The translations under genes and the position numbers were made by a program. From contig JABAKD010000023.1 of NCBI GenBank assembly GCA_012845835.1, positions 186,001 to 250,000 of the forward strand: a DNA stretch of 64,000 nt. The letters are read 5' to 3'. This document shows positions 11,221 through 21,965 of this stretch, one piece after another; the stretch's first letter is position 1; each line of letters opens with the position of its first letter. The notes beneath the pieces are model-generated. The model had not been told where the DNA came from and searched no databases. It saw only the letters and a list, made by a program, of their open reading frames with translations. The DNA comes from Undaria pinnatifida. Taxonomy: Eukaryota > Sar > Phaeophyceae > Laminariales > Alariaceae.

Positions 11221-12726
11221 ACTTCAGAGGCAGAGGTAGAAGTCTTGACACTAAAACCAAAAACGACAAGACCAACCGCCCCCAACGTGAAGGTCTTCCT
11301 TCCAATCGTCGACCGTCACTACACCCTCCATCCACCTTTGCGGTGGATAGAGACGTCATCATAGTTCATTTTTATTCCTCGTAAACCAAAGACACACGCG
11401 TACCCCCTCAAACGATAGATTTCCCGAAGCCCAACGACTGCCGTGTGGCCTTCCCTGTAGCCAAATCATTATTGAACAGGTGCCACGATGTGCCTATCAC
11501 CCTCTCTGTTGCGTAACCCCTATTAACCGATGCTGGTCATACTCAACGACGGATAGTCATCGCCGTTCAAAAAAGGGGATAATATGTTCGTTGTCCGGAA
11601 TTGCAATATGTAATGTCGACACGATGCGTGACGTCCGACCAACGAACGGTAGGGTCGAATGAGTAACAGCGACATGATCGACATGATTGGTATTGTCACG
11701 CACCTGGTACGGTACGATATCCGCTTCATCCACGTCTAGTCTCGCTGTAGAGTCGGATCTATCTCGGATTCAGGGCGATTCAAAAGTGGATGTCCGCACA
11801 CAGACGTGGCGTACCTTTCACCGAGAGTATGACAATGGCATTCATGTCTGTCTGTTGAGTAACGGGTTTGGGTCATAAGAGATTACTCGAGGCGTTTCGG
11901 ATTATGTTTCAACGCGGAGAAAGACGAAGACTTCTGTATACGCCGCACCCTATTATGCCCCCTAATCTCTTTGCTAACCTTGCATTTTCTTCCTAACCTC
12001 GTCAGCATTTTCAACCGTTGCCTCAGGTGTTCCATCGATTGACCCCGCCATGTCGTCCGGCGATATGAAAAGCAGTAGACGTATGAACCGCGTTTTCAGT
12101 AGATGCAGGTACATCAAGTCCACCCCCACGATTGGGATCGGAGGGGCAGCCAGCTGGGCGACGGCGTGTGGCGACAACGTCGGAGAGATCTGGGCACATA
12201 CCGCCGTGGAGGAGGTTGCCACTAGCGTAGGTTACGCGGGATTATCATTTCAGTTGATTGCACACGAGGGCATAATGGTAAAAAGGAGGCGGTAACATGG
12301 AATCTGCTCTGTTAATCGTTGGATCGATGATGGCATCTTCATATTTGCCTGTGTCCGTCTGAAGAACGCTGCAACGCGTAGAAGGCTCAGAGGCGGTAGG
12401 TACTGGTCAACTTGTCTCCGCTCGAACTGTTCCACTGATGAGGTTGGGGAAGTGTTTATCCACCTTCACGTCACGCGATAGTTCAGAGAGGTTGCATGAA
12501 GAAGAACGAGAATAGATACCATAGCTCCCGATTAAAAAAAAGACAGCTGATCGGTTTTGCCTATCCCTGAGAAATAACCCGTAAACGTAACGTGCAACTT
12601 GTGGATAGGTGTACGTGAGGCAGCAGAACCACCGGGTGGGCTTGCCTTGCAGACAGACGTAGAGAAGCATTGTCCATGACACCTATGACAAGGAATTCGT
12701 GCGCTTAGGAAGAGGATATTGACGCA
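11221..12726. other. Unassigned DNA, possibly upstream part of the copia relic
   Basis: Only short reading frames were seen on both strands, none recognised. If the 11024-11220 copia relic is a 3' end on the minus strand, its reverse transcriptase should lie here, but too many frame breaks prevent a clear reading. Confidence 0.35.
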
Positions 12727-12924
12727 ATGTTCGCAGGATTCGATGATGATGGGAACATATGTTCGACATTACAGCTTAATGAAGGGAAGCATGCGGATGG
12801 TTCCGACGCTGTTGATGGTGGGAGTATCGTCGGAGGCCCTGTTATTTTGCGTGTTTCTGATGAGATTAAGAAGAGGTTAAACGTGAACGGTGGGAATGTG
12901 GTACTGTGGAGTAGTGTAACATGA
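12727..12924 (+). CDS. Small hypothetical ORF, 65 residues
   Basis: ATG follows GACGCA; the frame ends with TGA-flanked TAA-free sequence at 12924. The product is acidic and balanced in composition (MFAGFDDDGNICSTLQ at the start; an IKKRLNVNGGNVVLW-like end), unlike the basic or low-complexity chance frames nearby. No domain or family is recognised, and no splice context was established. It may be an exon or chance. Confidence 0.2.
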   Translation: MFAGFDDDGNICSTLQLNEGKHADGSDAVDGGSIVGGPVILRVSDEIKKRLNVNGGNVVLWSSVT

Positions 12925-14850
12925 AGCGAGTTGGACTGCGCATTGCTCACTCTCTAGCAAAGAGAATGCCAATAGCATAATTTATATGCAGGTTTAACTC
13001 GTACGAGAGGCGCTGGAGTTTTTCAGCTGGCCCTTCTACAGTCAGTCTGAAATTGACCCCGATACATTGCCGGGGGTGCACACAGGGTGTGGTCGACTGT
13101 CGAGTGTGGTAAGTTTATCGTCTAATAGCCTTAAGTTTCCCCAACTTTGAACAGCGTAGATTTTGACCGTGATTTTCCCAGAATGGCGTCTCCAAGGTCT
13201 AGCTTCGCGAGTGGTGGAGCAGAAGAAATATCAACAAACACTTTCGCCATACTACACACGCTAGATTTGGGGCATGCGTTACAGCAACAAGCACAATGTA
13301 ACGACGGAGTATGTGTAAGCTCTTCGTGATATGAACTGCTGTCGTCAATAGACTCTGGTCGAAGTGTTTGTTTGAGCAGCGAAAGCTTCATGCGTGGGTA
13401 ATGCTACGAGTAGGCGAAGGGAAAGGAAGTATTGATGTTAGTGGCTTGCGTCGCCCGTAGAACAAGCTTGCAACCACCAATGCGACCATCCATCAAATGC
13501 GGTATTGGTGGTTGTACCCAAAGTAACCGCGACGAACTAACTTGGTAAGGCAACGTGGTACACGATTAGCGGGTAAAAGGTTGCATGCGAAGTCGTACTC
13601 CCGGAGGGGTTCATGCTCAATATGCTCACAACATTTCCATACACTTCAGTGCGGAACACTTCCGTGTTACGAAAACGAGAGCGATATAAGATAACCCTGT
13701 GTTGGACAACAAACCTCCGGTGGGTGTTGGAAGCAGATGTCCACAGCATTAAAGGGAGGACAACGCTACTTCGTATATTCAAGCGGTATGGCCTCGTCCA
13801 CGTTTTGACGGAGCTCCTCTACCTGGAGAACGTATTTGTGGGCGTCGTGAAACAATTCAGTGTGGACAAAAATAGAAAATACAACCTGATTATATATCCG
13901 GTGGTCCGCGTGTTTACTGGTACTTCTTGCAACACCAAGGGAGGTTGAACCGGGAAGTTATGCGCATCGCAACCAGCGCTCTAGGCGTGTGTCACGCCCC
14001 GCAAGGAGCCCCGGTCATGTCGGCAAATATATTCTTTTCTTGTACGGCGAAAGATTAGCCCAACATTTTGTCGCCTAGACAGCAAAATGCGCTCTACAAT
14101 GGGGAACAAATTGCGTAAGATTTATGTTGGACCCGTAAAACACGTCCCTGGGCTTCTGTTTCGTACGTTATTGTACGTGTTTAGATCGACAGCATATGCA
14201 CATGCTACTCGAGGTGCACCCGTTATCTTCTGAGACTTCTGGCTTGAAGAGCTGTATACCTCTTGACTTCCTAAACCCTGATATAGAGACGAAGAAACAA
14301 ATAGGTGCGTCCCGATGGCCCAGGTTTAGGAAAACTTCAAATTTGAACAAAAATGTTGTAGACTAGTGACATTCCGACCATTGTGGGTTAACCCTTCTAC
14401 AACTGGAACCTAATTTTTGGGGACAAAATTACTTGGGTTTAGTATAGGGAGGGGTTCGGGGGCTCCAAAGGGGTTAAGGAGCTCCATGTCGTGAACAAGA
14501 ACAGAAACGACGAAAAGGGCTACTCTTTCGTGCTACTAAAGCGTACGGGTACCACGGGTCACGGCAGTTATTATACTCCTCAAAACCACACGAGCACGGA
14601 GCCAGCATAACTGCAACACCCGGCTCGGGAAAAAGGCCGAATTTTGATGAATTGCTTCGGACAGCCAGAACACCTACGCTAGATTCCGCACTGTTGTCGA
14701 GCTTCTGTTTTGTCTAGATCGCTTGCCAATCTGTTTGAGTAGGAATGTGTACCCTTGACATGTACACCTGCTCGGCAGAAATAATTTTCAAGATTGACCG
14801 GTGTTCCTCGACGCCACGCAGCGCTAGCGGACCAAGGCTCCGGTGGAGAG
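12925..14850. other. Unassigned DNA
   Basis: Several 60-110 codon frames exist on both strands (for example 13613-13948 plus, 13131-13391 minus), but none carries a recognisable motif. No repeat family was identified. Confidence 0.4.
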
Positions 14851-15149
14851 GGTATGTCCTACTCTGCACCGCCGGCTTTGGGTCATCCGCCCGAGAGACT
14901 GCACCTCAGCTCAAACCAATCTAAAGGCGTTTTTTTTCGACGCAGCGAAGCTAACCAGTTCATGGCGGCGACACATTGGAAACAATACACACTAGAAAGG
15001 GTATGTCCTCTTTTCCACCGGCGGCTTTGGGTCATCCGCCCTCGCGAGAGACTCTGCACCTCGGCTCAGACCACTCTAAAGGCGTTTGTTCCAACGCAGC
15101 GAAGCTAACCATCTCATGGCGGTGACACATTGGAAACAATACCCACGAA
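14851..15149. repeat. Tandem duplication of a 149-bp unit
   Basis: Copy 1 (14851-14999) and copy 2 (15000-15149) both contain GGTATGTCCT, CGGCTTTGGGTCATCCGCCC, CTAAAGGCGTTT, CGCAGCGAAGCTAACCA and GACACATTGGAAACAATAC. They are about 85% alike. Copy 2 has a small CTCGCG insertion. It has no coding function. Confidence 0.9.
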
Positions 15150-15154
15150 AGCTT

Positions 15155-15610
15155 AACACAGCAAAGGAACAGGCTGGTCACTCGCGCGAATGAGCCAGGC
15201 CCAAATCAACTCTAATGTGTATAGCGATGTCGCTTTTTCGGGCCTCTATTCTCCAGTGGCTATGGATCAATTTTTGCGATTGAGTCCTCTGTTCCTTTGT
15301 GGTCTTAAGCTTTGGTGCCGTTTTAGTATTGAATTTTGGATCCGCAATAGAATGGTTAGCTACGCTTCCCTAAGCAAATCGCCTAAAGTCCTTTGTTGGT
15401 GAGGAGTCCGTCCTGCGAATATGATAGCTCAAATCCGGTCGTGGAAATATTGGTACATTTCAATATCCCCCCTACCGTAGCCCTGGTCAAAAACGAAAAA
15501 AAATGTCGCAAAAGGTGACCCCCCTACCGCAGCCCTGGTCAAAAATGAAAAAAAAATGTCGCCTCAAAAGTTGCCCCCCTACGGTAGCCTTGGTCGGCTA
15601 TGCAACCCCA
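15155..15610. repeat. Composite of short dispersed element pieces
   Basis: A reverse-oriented left end (CAAAGGAACAGG then GGTCACTCGCGCGAATGAGC) lies at 15160-15206, and a forward copy of CTGTTCCTTTGTGGTCTTAAGCTTT at 15289. Then three tandem copies of CCCCCCTACCGTAGCCCTGG follow at about 15465, 15519 and 15575, each followed by GTCAAAAA or GTCGG. The same C-rich end occurs at 34999, 35345 and 47830, so the elements here are rearranged or nested. Confidence 0.6.
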
Positions 15611-15613
15611 ATG

Positions 15614-15751
15614 GCAGTTGTGCAGAAATCGAGTAACAAGGGCGTCGTACTTTGTTGCAGAGACACACATGGAATATCAGCGGGCAGTTGTGCAGAAATC
15701 GAGTAACAAGGGCGTCGTACTTTGTTGCAGACACACATGGAATATCAGCGG
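15614..15751. repeat. Perfect tandem duplication of a 70-bp unit
   Basis: 15614-15683 and 15684-15751 are identical except for a 2-base deletion (AG) in copy 2. Each begins GCAGTTGTGCAGAAATCGAG and includes GTCGTACTTTGTTGCAG. The near-identity implies a recent duplication. Confidence 0.95.
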
Positions 15752-16340
15752 ACAGAAGCGTGCCAAGGTGGCGTTCGGAATTTCTCACCAAACATTTCTG
15801 ATGGTCGGGGATCCTACAAATGGAACAGTTGCACACAATAGCTAGTGGCCTTAGCAATAGTTTTCAGGTGCATTCCTTGATCATGGATTGGCGCACAGAT
15901 TGCAAGTAGAACTCAGTGACTGGGCGAGATTCCAAACGTCTTGGCTCACTTTTACCGTATAATGTCTCGAATCAGTATACAGTATCCCAAAAATACTGTT
16001 ATCCGTGGGCGGTGTGGAGAATTCCCAATTCTTCGCACGAGGTCTGACATTCATTCATAGCCGCAATGCATCAGTCATTTTCAGCATTGTACACACCAAC
16101 AATCGGCGGGGGTCTAGGTTGACCGCAAACCCCCGTTGTCTGTGATTTTGTGGTATCCAGCAAATTGTGAATTGGAACGGAAAATACACACTGAAAAACG
16201 ATTGGCCGTGATTCTAAAAACAAAAAAAAAAGTTAGCGCTGACCGGAACCTGACCGTTATAATAACCACCGACTAAGTTGATTGCCCTAAATGTCCCACG
16301 TCCCTGAAAAATGGTTGGAATATAATGCGCACATTCTCAC
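15752..16340. other. Unassigned DNA
   Basis: No gene or repeat was recognised. Confidence 0.5.
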
Positions 16341-16510
16341 CTAAACGCTTTTGAGCCTCAACCGCCAGTGCCGTCCACTCAAAGTATGACACAGTCAGGG
16401 AGAGTGGATCTGTGGTTTCGCCGCCCTTTGTTGCGCAAGCATCTACCGCCTCCTCGCCCGAAGCCGAAACGGCGCCCAGTACAACAACTTCTCCATCTCC
16501 TATCAAGGCT
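16341..16510 (-). CDS. Candidate internal exon of an unknown protein
   Basis: On the minus strand an open frame of about 55 codons reads an acidic, balanced peptide (IGDGEVVVLGAVSASGEE at its start, SYFEWTALAVEAQKRLG at its end). The last codon abuts a good splice donor (TTTAG followed by GTGAGAATG, GT at 16339-16340), and the 5' side has an AG after a pyrimidine-containing stretch near 16511. The frame can also be read from an ATG at 16506. No family is recognised and no partner exon was found with confidence. Confidence 0.25.
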
Positions 16511-17319
16511 GATGCATTTGGACCGTACAGCAGTACAGGTTAAACGTTGAATGATTCCCTGCTTTAGTTCGGGAATTTTATTGCGATCCGGGAGTTGAAC
16601 ACGGAAAAACTTGTGGGAATCCACCCAGCCTCAGCCGGAAAAGCCTTCGCGGCGGCACAAGCCCCCATTAAAGAGGGAAACAAGCCCGCATCAAGAATAA
16701 CAACCAGCATGGCGGTGTGATCACTCTGTATTCACGGCAAGAACAAGCCGGTACGATGAACCTGCCAATCCATCCGCATCGACTGTTGACGTATGACAAC
16801 GAGTCGGACACGAGGGTTTGCACTGGGCTCCTTGTGCAATCCACTCCCGCAATAACCGCTACAAAAACGCTCAAGATGATGATTAATCTACTTTGTAGTG
16901 TATGTATTAATGTGATCCAATAAATTATACACAACTGTCCCCGCTTTTCCGGCTCGAAAATACGTTGAGTGTGTACCTGAGAGCGTTGGCTCGTTAGTTA
17001 TCTGAAGAGACGCTCCAGCGTGGACGGCCAAGGGCGGCAACGAGAAGGCCGTCCGGGTAACGGGTTTAGGCCACTCAAAACACGGTCAGGTCGAATTCGT
17101 CGTCACACCGCAACACGAGACAGCGCTTCTCAATCACGGAAAAATTGCCACAAAACAAAACGTGACCACTTTACCGCACTCCTCCGTCTTGAAAGATATG
17201 AACAATCAATAACCAAAAGCCTCAAGGCAAGAACCCATATGACTGCCACCCTCCACTATTGAATTCGTTGGTCGGACGGCAGCCACAGCAGGAGCGCTGC
17301 TGGCGCTGACGAGACGGTT
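16511..17319. other. Intergenic DNA downstream of EsV-1-7 gene 1
   Basis: No conserved coding was recognised. This is the 3' side of the minus-strand gene that ends at 17320. Confidence 0.5.
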
Positions 17320-19971
17320 TCAAAAGTGGACAGCAAGGTCCATTTCAGACTTAACGGAAACTTCAATAACGTTCTCCCCTGGCGAAGGGTTTGGGGCATT
17401 TAAAAACCTCTGGTGGGTGAGCTGAGCCACGGTTCCGACCGGAGTGTCGGCAATACGTCCTCCCCACCCACGGGAAGCCGAGGTGTTGTGAGGAACTCCC
17501 GTACTGGAACCAGTATTAACAGTTTGAGCGCCCCGCCCCCGGAATTGCCTTTGATCGGCGCATTGTGAGGCCCGTCCCCCGCCGAGATCCAACGTCGATC
17601 GTTTTCGACCGGCAATCACCTCCAACGATGCATCTGATTTTAGAATTAAACCAACCACATTAGAGTTCCGGCGCGCGGCGCATGCATTCGTCTCAACCAT
17701 TTTTGGTATATTCGGCGCGGGCTCCGATGTGCGCGAGTACCCTAAATATCGCTTGGTACGAACGTTTACCATGCCATCTAGTGCATGTCTTTTGCAGAAA
17801 ACCGCATTATGGCTGCCGTTGGCATTGAACGACGGTGCCTTCGTGCAGTTGTCGCCTGCGCAGTGCTTCTTGGAGACGTTGACCATGCCGTCCTCAATAT
17901 GTAACTTGCAATACAATGCCCTCCTGCCCTCAATGTTATAGCTCGCTCGCCTCGTGCAGGATTCATGTGAGCAACGCTTGCCGTGCACGTTAACCATGCC
18001 GTCCTTCGCATGGTGACTGCAGTACAACCCAGATTTGCATCCAGCGATTGTATATGTCGGAAACCCAGTGCAGGAGTCATGTGAGCAACGCGTGGTGCGG
18101 ATGCTAACCATGCTGTCTGTTGCATGGTGCCTGCAGTACACCGCCGTTTTCCTTCCATGGGTATTGAAGGTGGCCGGCTTCATGCAGGATTCATGTGAAC
18201 ATTGCTTAGCTCTAACGTTCACCATACCGTCTTCCGCATGCTGCCCGCAGAAAACCCCGCTCTTGCAGCCGTCGATATTAAAGGAAGGGTACTTGGTGCA
18301 GGCGTCATATGCACAACGCTTTCTGGATACCATTACCATGCCAGCCTGGGAGTGTTGTTTGCAGTACATGGATCTTCCACCCTCAACGTTATAGTTCGGT
18401 TGCCTCGTGCAAGAGTCATGTGAACAACGGTTTCCTCTAACGTTCACCATACCGTCTTCCGCATGTCGCAGACAGAAAGCTGCCTTATCCTCGCCGTCGA
18501 AATTGAAAGACGGATACTTGGTGCATGCGTCATGCGCGCAGTGACCCCTGCCGACGGCAACCATGCCGACCTCGGCATGTTTCTTGCAGTACATCGCTTT
18601 ACTACCGGCAACGTTATAGTTCGCTTGCCTCGTGCAAGAGTCATGTGAACAACGCTTACCTCTAACGTTCACCATACCGTCTTCCGCATGTTGTAGACAG
18701 AAAACTCCTCTATCCTCGCCGTCGAAATTAAAAGACGGATGCTTGGTGCATGCGTCATATGCACAGTGGCTCTTGCCGACGACAACCATGCCGACCTCAG
18801 CATGTTTCTTGCAGTACATCGCTCTCTCACCGGCGACGTTATATCTCGATTGCCTCGTGCAAGACTCATGGGAACAACGCTTAGTTCTAACGTTCACCAT
18901 ACCGCCTTCAGCATGTTGCAGACAGAAAGCTGCCCTCTCCTCGCCGTCGAAATTGAAGGACGGATACTTGGCGCATGCGTCATGAGCGCAGTGACTCCTG
19001 CCGACATCAACCATGCCGACCTCAGCATGTTTCTTGCAGTACATCGCTCTCTCACCGGCGACGTTATATCTCGATTGCCTCGTGCAAGAGTCATGTGAAC
19101 AACGCTTACCTCTAACGTTAACCATACCGTCTTCCGCATGTTGCAAACAGAAAGCTGCCCTCTCCTCGCCGTCGAAATTAAAGGACGGATACTTGGCGCA
19201 TGTGTCATTTGCACAGTCACTCCTGCCGACGTCAACCATGCCGACCTCGGCATGTTCCTTGCAGTACATGGGTCTTCTACCAACGACGTTATAGTTCGGT
19301 TGCCTCGTGCAAGAGCCATGTAAGCAGCGCCTGGCAAGGCCATCTACGATGCAACCTTCGGCATGCTCTCTGCAGTAAACCGCCGTTTTGCTTCCATGGG
19401 CATTAAAGGTGGCTCGCCTTGTGCAGGATTCATGTGAGCAACGCTTAGGTAAACTCTTTGTGCAGGCTTCCCGCAAACAGCGCTTAGTTCTAACGTTCAC
19501 CATTCCATCTTCCGCATGTTGCTTGCAGTAAACCCTCTTCTTGCAGCCATCGAAATTAAAGGTCGGATCTTTGGTGCATGCATCATGTGCGCAGTGTCTC
19601 CTGCCGACGGGTACCATACCGATCTCAGCATGTTGCTTGCAGTACATGGCTCTCCTACCCGCGATATTGTAGTTCGGTCGCTTCGCGCAAGACTCATGCA
19701 CGCACGTCTTGTTGCGGACAACTACCATGCCATCCTCGGCATTCTTGCTGCAGTACGCCACCGTCTTGCCTCCATCGGCACTAAAGCTCGATCGCCTCGT
19801 GCAGGAGTCGTATGAGCAACGCGTAGCTAAAACAATCACGCCGTCCTCAGCATGTTCCTTGCAGAATATGGGCTTCTTGCAGCCCGGGGTACTGAATGCC
19901 ACAAGTTTGGGCACTGCCAGAAAAAGCAACGTTGCATTTCCACTATTCGGTGGGCAGACGAAATGCCTCAT
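17320..19971 (-). CDS. EsV-1-7 repeat protein, 883 residues
   Basis: A single open frame of 883 codons encodes about 18 full Cys/His repeats plus partial ones. Residues 31-51 hold the second half of a first repeat, and full repeats follow from residue 52 to 741 in steps of 37 or 38. Each fits C-X4-C-X15/16-C-X2-H-X12 and ends GMVNV-like, the EsV-1-7 signature of brown algal proteins such as IMMEDIATE UPRIGHT. The Cys/His pattern suggests a metal-bound module, and family members are thought to regulate development; the exact biochemical role is unknown. Repeat 5 (165-177) is cut to 13 residues. Repeat 2 has Asn in place of the His. The tail (742-883) is repeat-free and rich in Ser, Gly and Arg. 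A TTTTTCTGGCAG acceptor-like site lies just before residue 21, so the true start may be an upstream exon and the ATG at 19971 may not be used. Certain as to family, less so as to the 5' end. Confidence 0.9.
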   Translation of the reverse strand: MRHFVCPPNSGNATLLFLAVPKLVAFSTPGCKKPIFCKEHAEDGVIVLATRCSYDSCTRRSSFSADGGKTVAYCSKNAEDGMVVVRNKTCVHESCAKRPNYNIAGRRAMYCKQHAEIGMVPVGRRHCAHDACTKDPTFNFDGCKKRVYCKQHAEDGMVNVRTKRCLREACTKSLPKRCSHESCTRRATFNAHGSKTAVYCREHAEGCIVDGLARRCLHGSCTRQPNYNVVGRRPMYCKEHAEVGMVDVGRSDCANDTCAKYPSFNFDGEERAAFCLQHAEDGMVNVRGKRCSHDSCTRQSRYNVAGERAMYCKKHAEVGMVDVGRSHCAHDACAKYPSFNFDGEERAAFCLQHAEGGMVNVRTKRCSHESCTRQSRYNVAGERAMYCKKHAEVGMVVVGKSHCAYDACTKHPSFNFDGEDRGVFCLQHAEDGMVNVRGKRCSHDSCTRQANYNVAGSKAMYCKKHAEVGMVAVGRGHCAHDACTKYPSFNFDGEDKAAFCLRHAEDGMVNVRGNRCSHDSCTRQPNYNVEGGRSMYCKQHSQAGMVMVSRKRCAYDACTKYPSFNIDGCKSGVFCGQHAEDGMVNVRAKQCSHESCMKPATFNTHGRKTAVYCRHHATDSMVSIRTTRCSHDSCTGFPTYTIAGCKSGLYCSHHAKDGMVNVHGKRCSHESCTRRASYNIEGRRALYCKLHIEDGMVNVSKKHCAGDNCTKAPSFNANGSHNAVFCKRHALDGMVNVRTKRYLGYSRTSEPAPNIPKMVETNACAARRNSNVVGLILKSDASLEVIAGRKRSTLDLGGGRASQCADQRQFRGRGAQTVNTGSSTGVPHNTSASRGWGGRIADTPVGTVAQLTHQRFLNAPNPSPGENVIEVSVKSEMDLAVHF
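18202..19326 (-). repeat. 225-bp higher-order repeat inside EsV-1-7 gene 1 (5 dimers)
   Basis: Repeats 7-16 (residues 216-590) alternate strictly between a 37-residue type (C-H-D/S-C-TRQ, YNVAG, YCKKHAEVGMV) and a 38-residue type (CAHDACTKYPSFNFDG, FCLQHAEDGMVNV). They form five 75-residue dimers. The DNA of neighbouring dimers is nearly identical, so the gene has lengthened by duplicating a two-repeat block, probably by unequal crossing-over. Confidence 0.9.
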
Positions 19972-20289
19972 GCATCCAAAGTATGGCTAGCAGCCTCTCG
20001 ATAGAAGTCGCTTGACCGCCGTATGCACCTGCCATCCGTGCAATCAAAATAATTCACAAACGTTACGGTTGCACACCAGAAATATTGCGACGGTTTCGCA
20101 CTACAGAGTCGAGAATAAGAAAGAGGAACAACTAAAATATATGGGGAATCACAGTATTCGCGGTTTCCCTCTCTACTATATTATCGGAAAGACCGGGTGT
20201 CTTTAACAAAGCCGTTGGTACCTCTTCATAGGAACCACGCTATCATTGTTGCGGTATATCTACACAGGCTTTGCCATTTGTCGGCAATG

Positions 20290-20560
20290 TCCTTCGCTTG
20301 GTGTGTTGCGGTCAACCATGCCGTCTGAGTGTGTGCATTCGTCTTGCCCAACATGTTCCCAACATAAGAAACGGGGTCAAACAAGTCGCAAAGAGCACAC
20401 TATCCCGTCCTATTACTACACGCGCGAAGCAATGCACATTGAATGAATGTACCCTTTCGTAGGAAGTCCTACCATTTCGTATGTTTCCATGCCGTGCCGA
20501 ATTAGCTTCCGGGTGCAAAACCGCATGTTGAAGGTAGGCGCATCCGATGTACAGTCAATT
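20290..20560 (-). pseudogene. Decayed EsV-1-7 repeats upstream of gene 1
   Basis: Minus-strand translation gives DCTSDAPTFNMRFCTRK at 20556-20503, followed by RHGME, which lines up with a repeat that has lost several residues between its cysteines. A second trace, NAHSDGMVD, lies at about 20312-20340 in another frame. Both are in the orientation of gene 1. They are either relic repeats from a longer ancestral gene or badly decayed 5' exons. Confidence 0.5.
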
Positions 20561-21640
20561 GATACGTAGGCAGTAACGAATCTCGGCCACGGTAAACCTT
20601 CGGCATAGCGCTGCCACATGCCTAGTGAAAGCCCATAAGATCTGAAAAGAAGGTATGTAGATTTTTCAAATGGTTTTCCATCTGGATACGCTTATGGCTG
20701 ACTGAGTTCGCCAACGACGCACGACTCTTGTCTTTCTTGAGGACTACCCGTGCAGCACGGGAAGGGGTATTCGCTCCCTTATTCAACAACAGGTTCCCCC
20801 TTTATGCTATGTCGGTTGCCCGCACGGGGTACTAGTGCGGCGTGACATTGGCGAGGCGGAAATAGACTTGAAAACCCTCTTCCCTGCGTTAGGTGCCGTA
20901 CAACGCAGCCGATCGCCCAGAGAAAAACACGCGACAACCTCGCAACCAACAATTCTTACTGGTTTTAGAAGCAGTCGTTATGCTTAGCTCCCGCTACACC
21001 CGACATCTTAGATCACGCCAAACCTGGCATCGGCAACGCTCGATCCGTACATTATATACGCACGACAGAGGAAAAGACAAAACTTCCGGGTGGTAAGCAA
21101 GGTTTACTGATATAGGAGAACATGACAGAAACCCCTGCAACCAAACAAACGTGCGATCGTGTCGGGAGTAGAGAGTTGGGCAGACCAGTGCTGTCACCGT
21201 GCATTGTAACTACTTAGTTTTGTATTTCTGATTAACGTGCTCGGTTGGTGCATCCTTGGCATCTCTGCGGGTCCCACTTGGACACCAACTCCGTTTAATA
21301 TCTGCGGAACGGTCCAGATTTGCTTTGGTTTCTAGCTCCCACCTTGTCTTTGCTTTTTGCTTTTTTCCTGTTGTTTCTTGACCTTTAAGCTGCCTTCTTC
21401 AAATTCAGTTATTGCCATCACGATTTTGAAGTTTTTCGCGATTTTTGGTTCATTTTTTTGTAGTAAGTTGAACTTCCCACAAAGTGCCTCTAGTTTGCCA
21501 CCTGCTGTGAATTACTCGCGAAGCGCTCCAGCTTTAGCTGTTGTTTGATTTCTTCCTTTGCTATTTTTCTTTCTTGAACAAAGTTTTATCATACCCGAGG
21601 TCCCAGCGGAGTCCATCTTGGTTCATCGACTCAGCTCCGA
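20561..21640. other. Unassigned DNA
   Basis: No gene or repeat was recognised. Confidence 0.5.
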
Positions 21641-21965
21641 TCAGCTCAGCTGAGCAGCGCAGCGCCGTGCCCTGCCGTGCGGTGTGGGACTGTGCGGTGC
21701 TGTGCTGTGCCGTGCTGCTCTTGCGTACTTACTCTCTTGTTTTACATGCCAGGAATCAATTGAACCTTTTTCAATTGGACGAGGTATCATACTACTGCTG
21801 AATCGGTCACACGCTCATTAGCTCAGCTGCAGCAGCGTACCGAAGAGCTAGCTCAGCACCGCAGGGATGTGCAGTGCCGTGCGGTGCCGTCAGGTGCCGT
21901 GCCCTGCGGTGCGATACTGTGCGGTGCTGCGTCGTGCTGAGCCATGCTGCTGGCTTTGCAGTACT
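21641..21965. repeat. GCNGT pentamer arrays, blocks 1 and 2
   Basis: Two runs of degenerate 5-bp words (GCCGT, GCGGT, GCTGT, GCCCT) lie at about 21660-21720 and 21868-21960. Each is introduced by AGCTCAGC-type words and followed by a (C)GTACTTAC-like phrase. Similar runs occur at 1-45, 23020-23085 and 25430-25550, each followed by or linked to AGGTATCAT. This marks the pentamer array as one end of a dispersed element. Confidence 0.7.

Noticed and set aside
18035-19294. Many 60-119 codon plus-strand frames over EsV-1-7 gene 1
   Set aside because: They repeat with the period of the minus-strand gene and are its antisense shadows.
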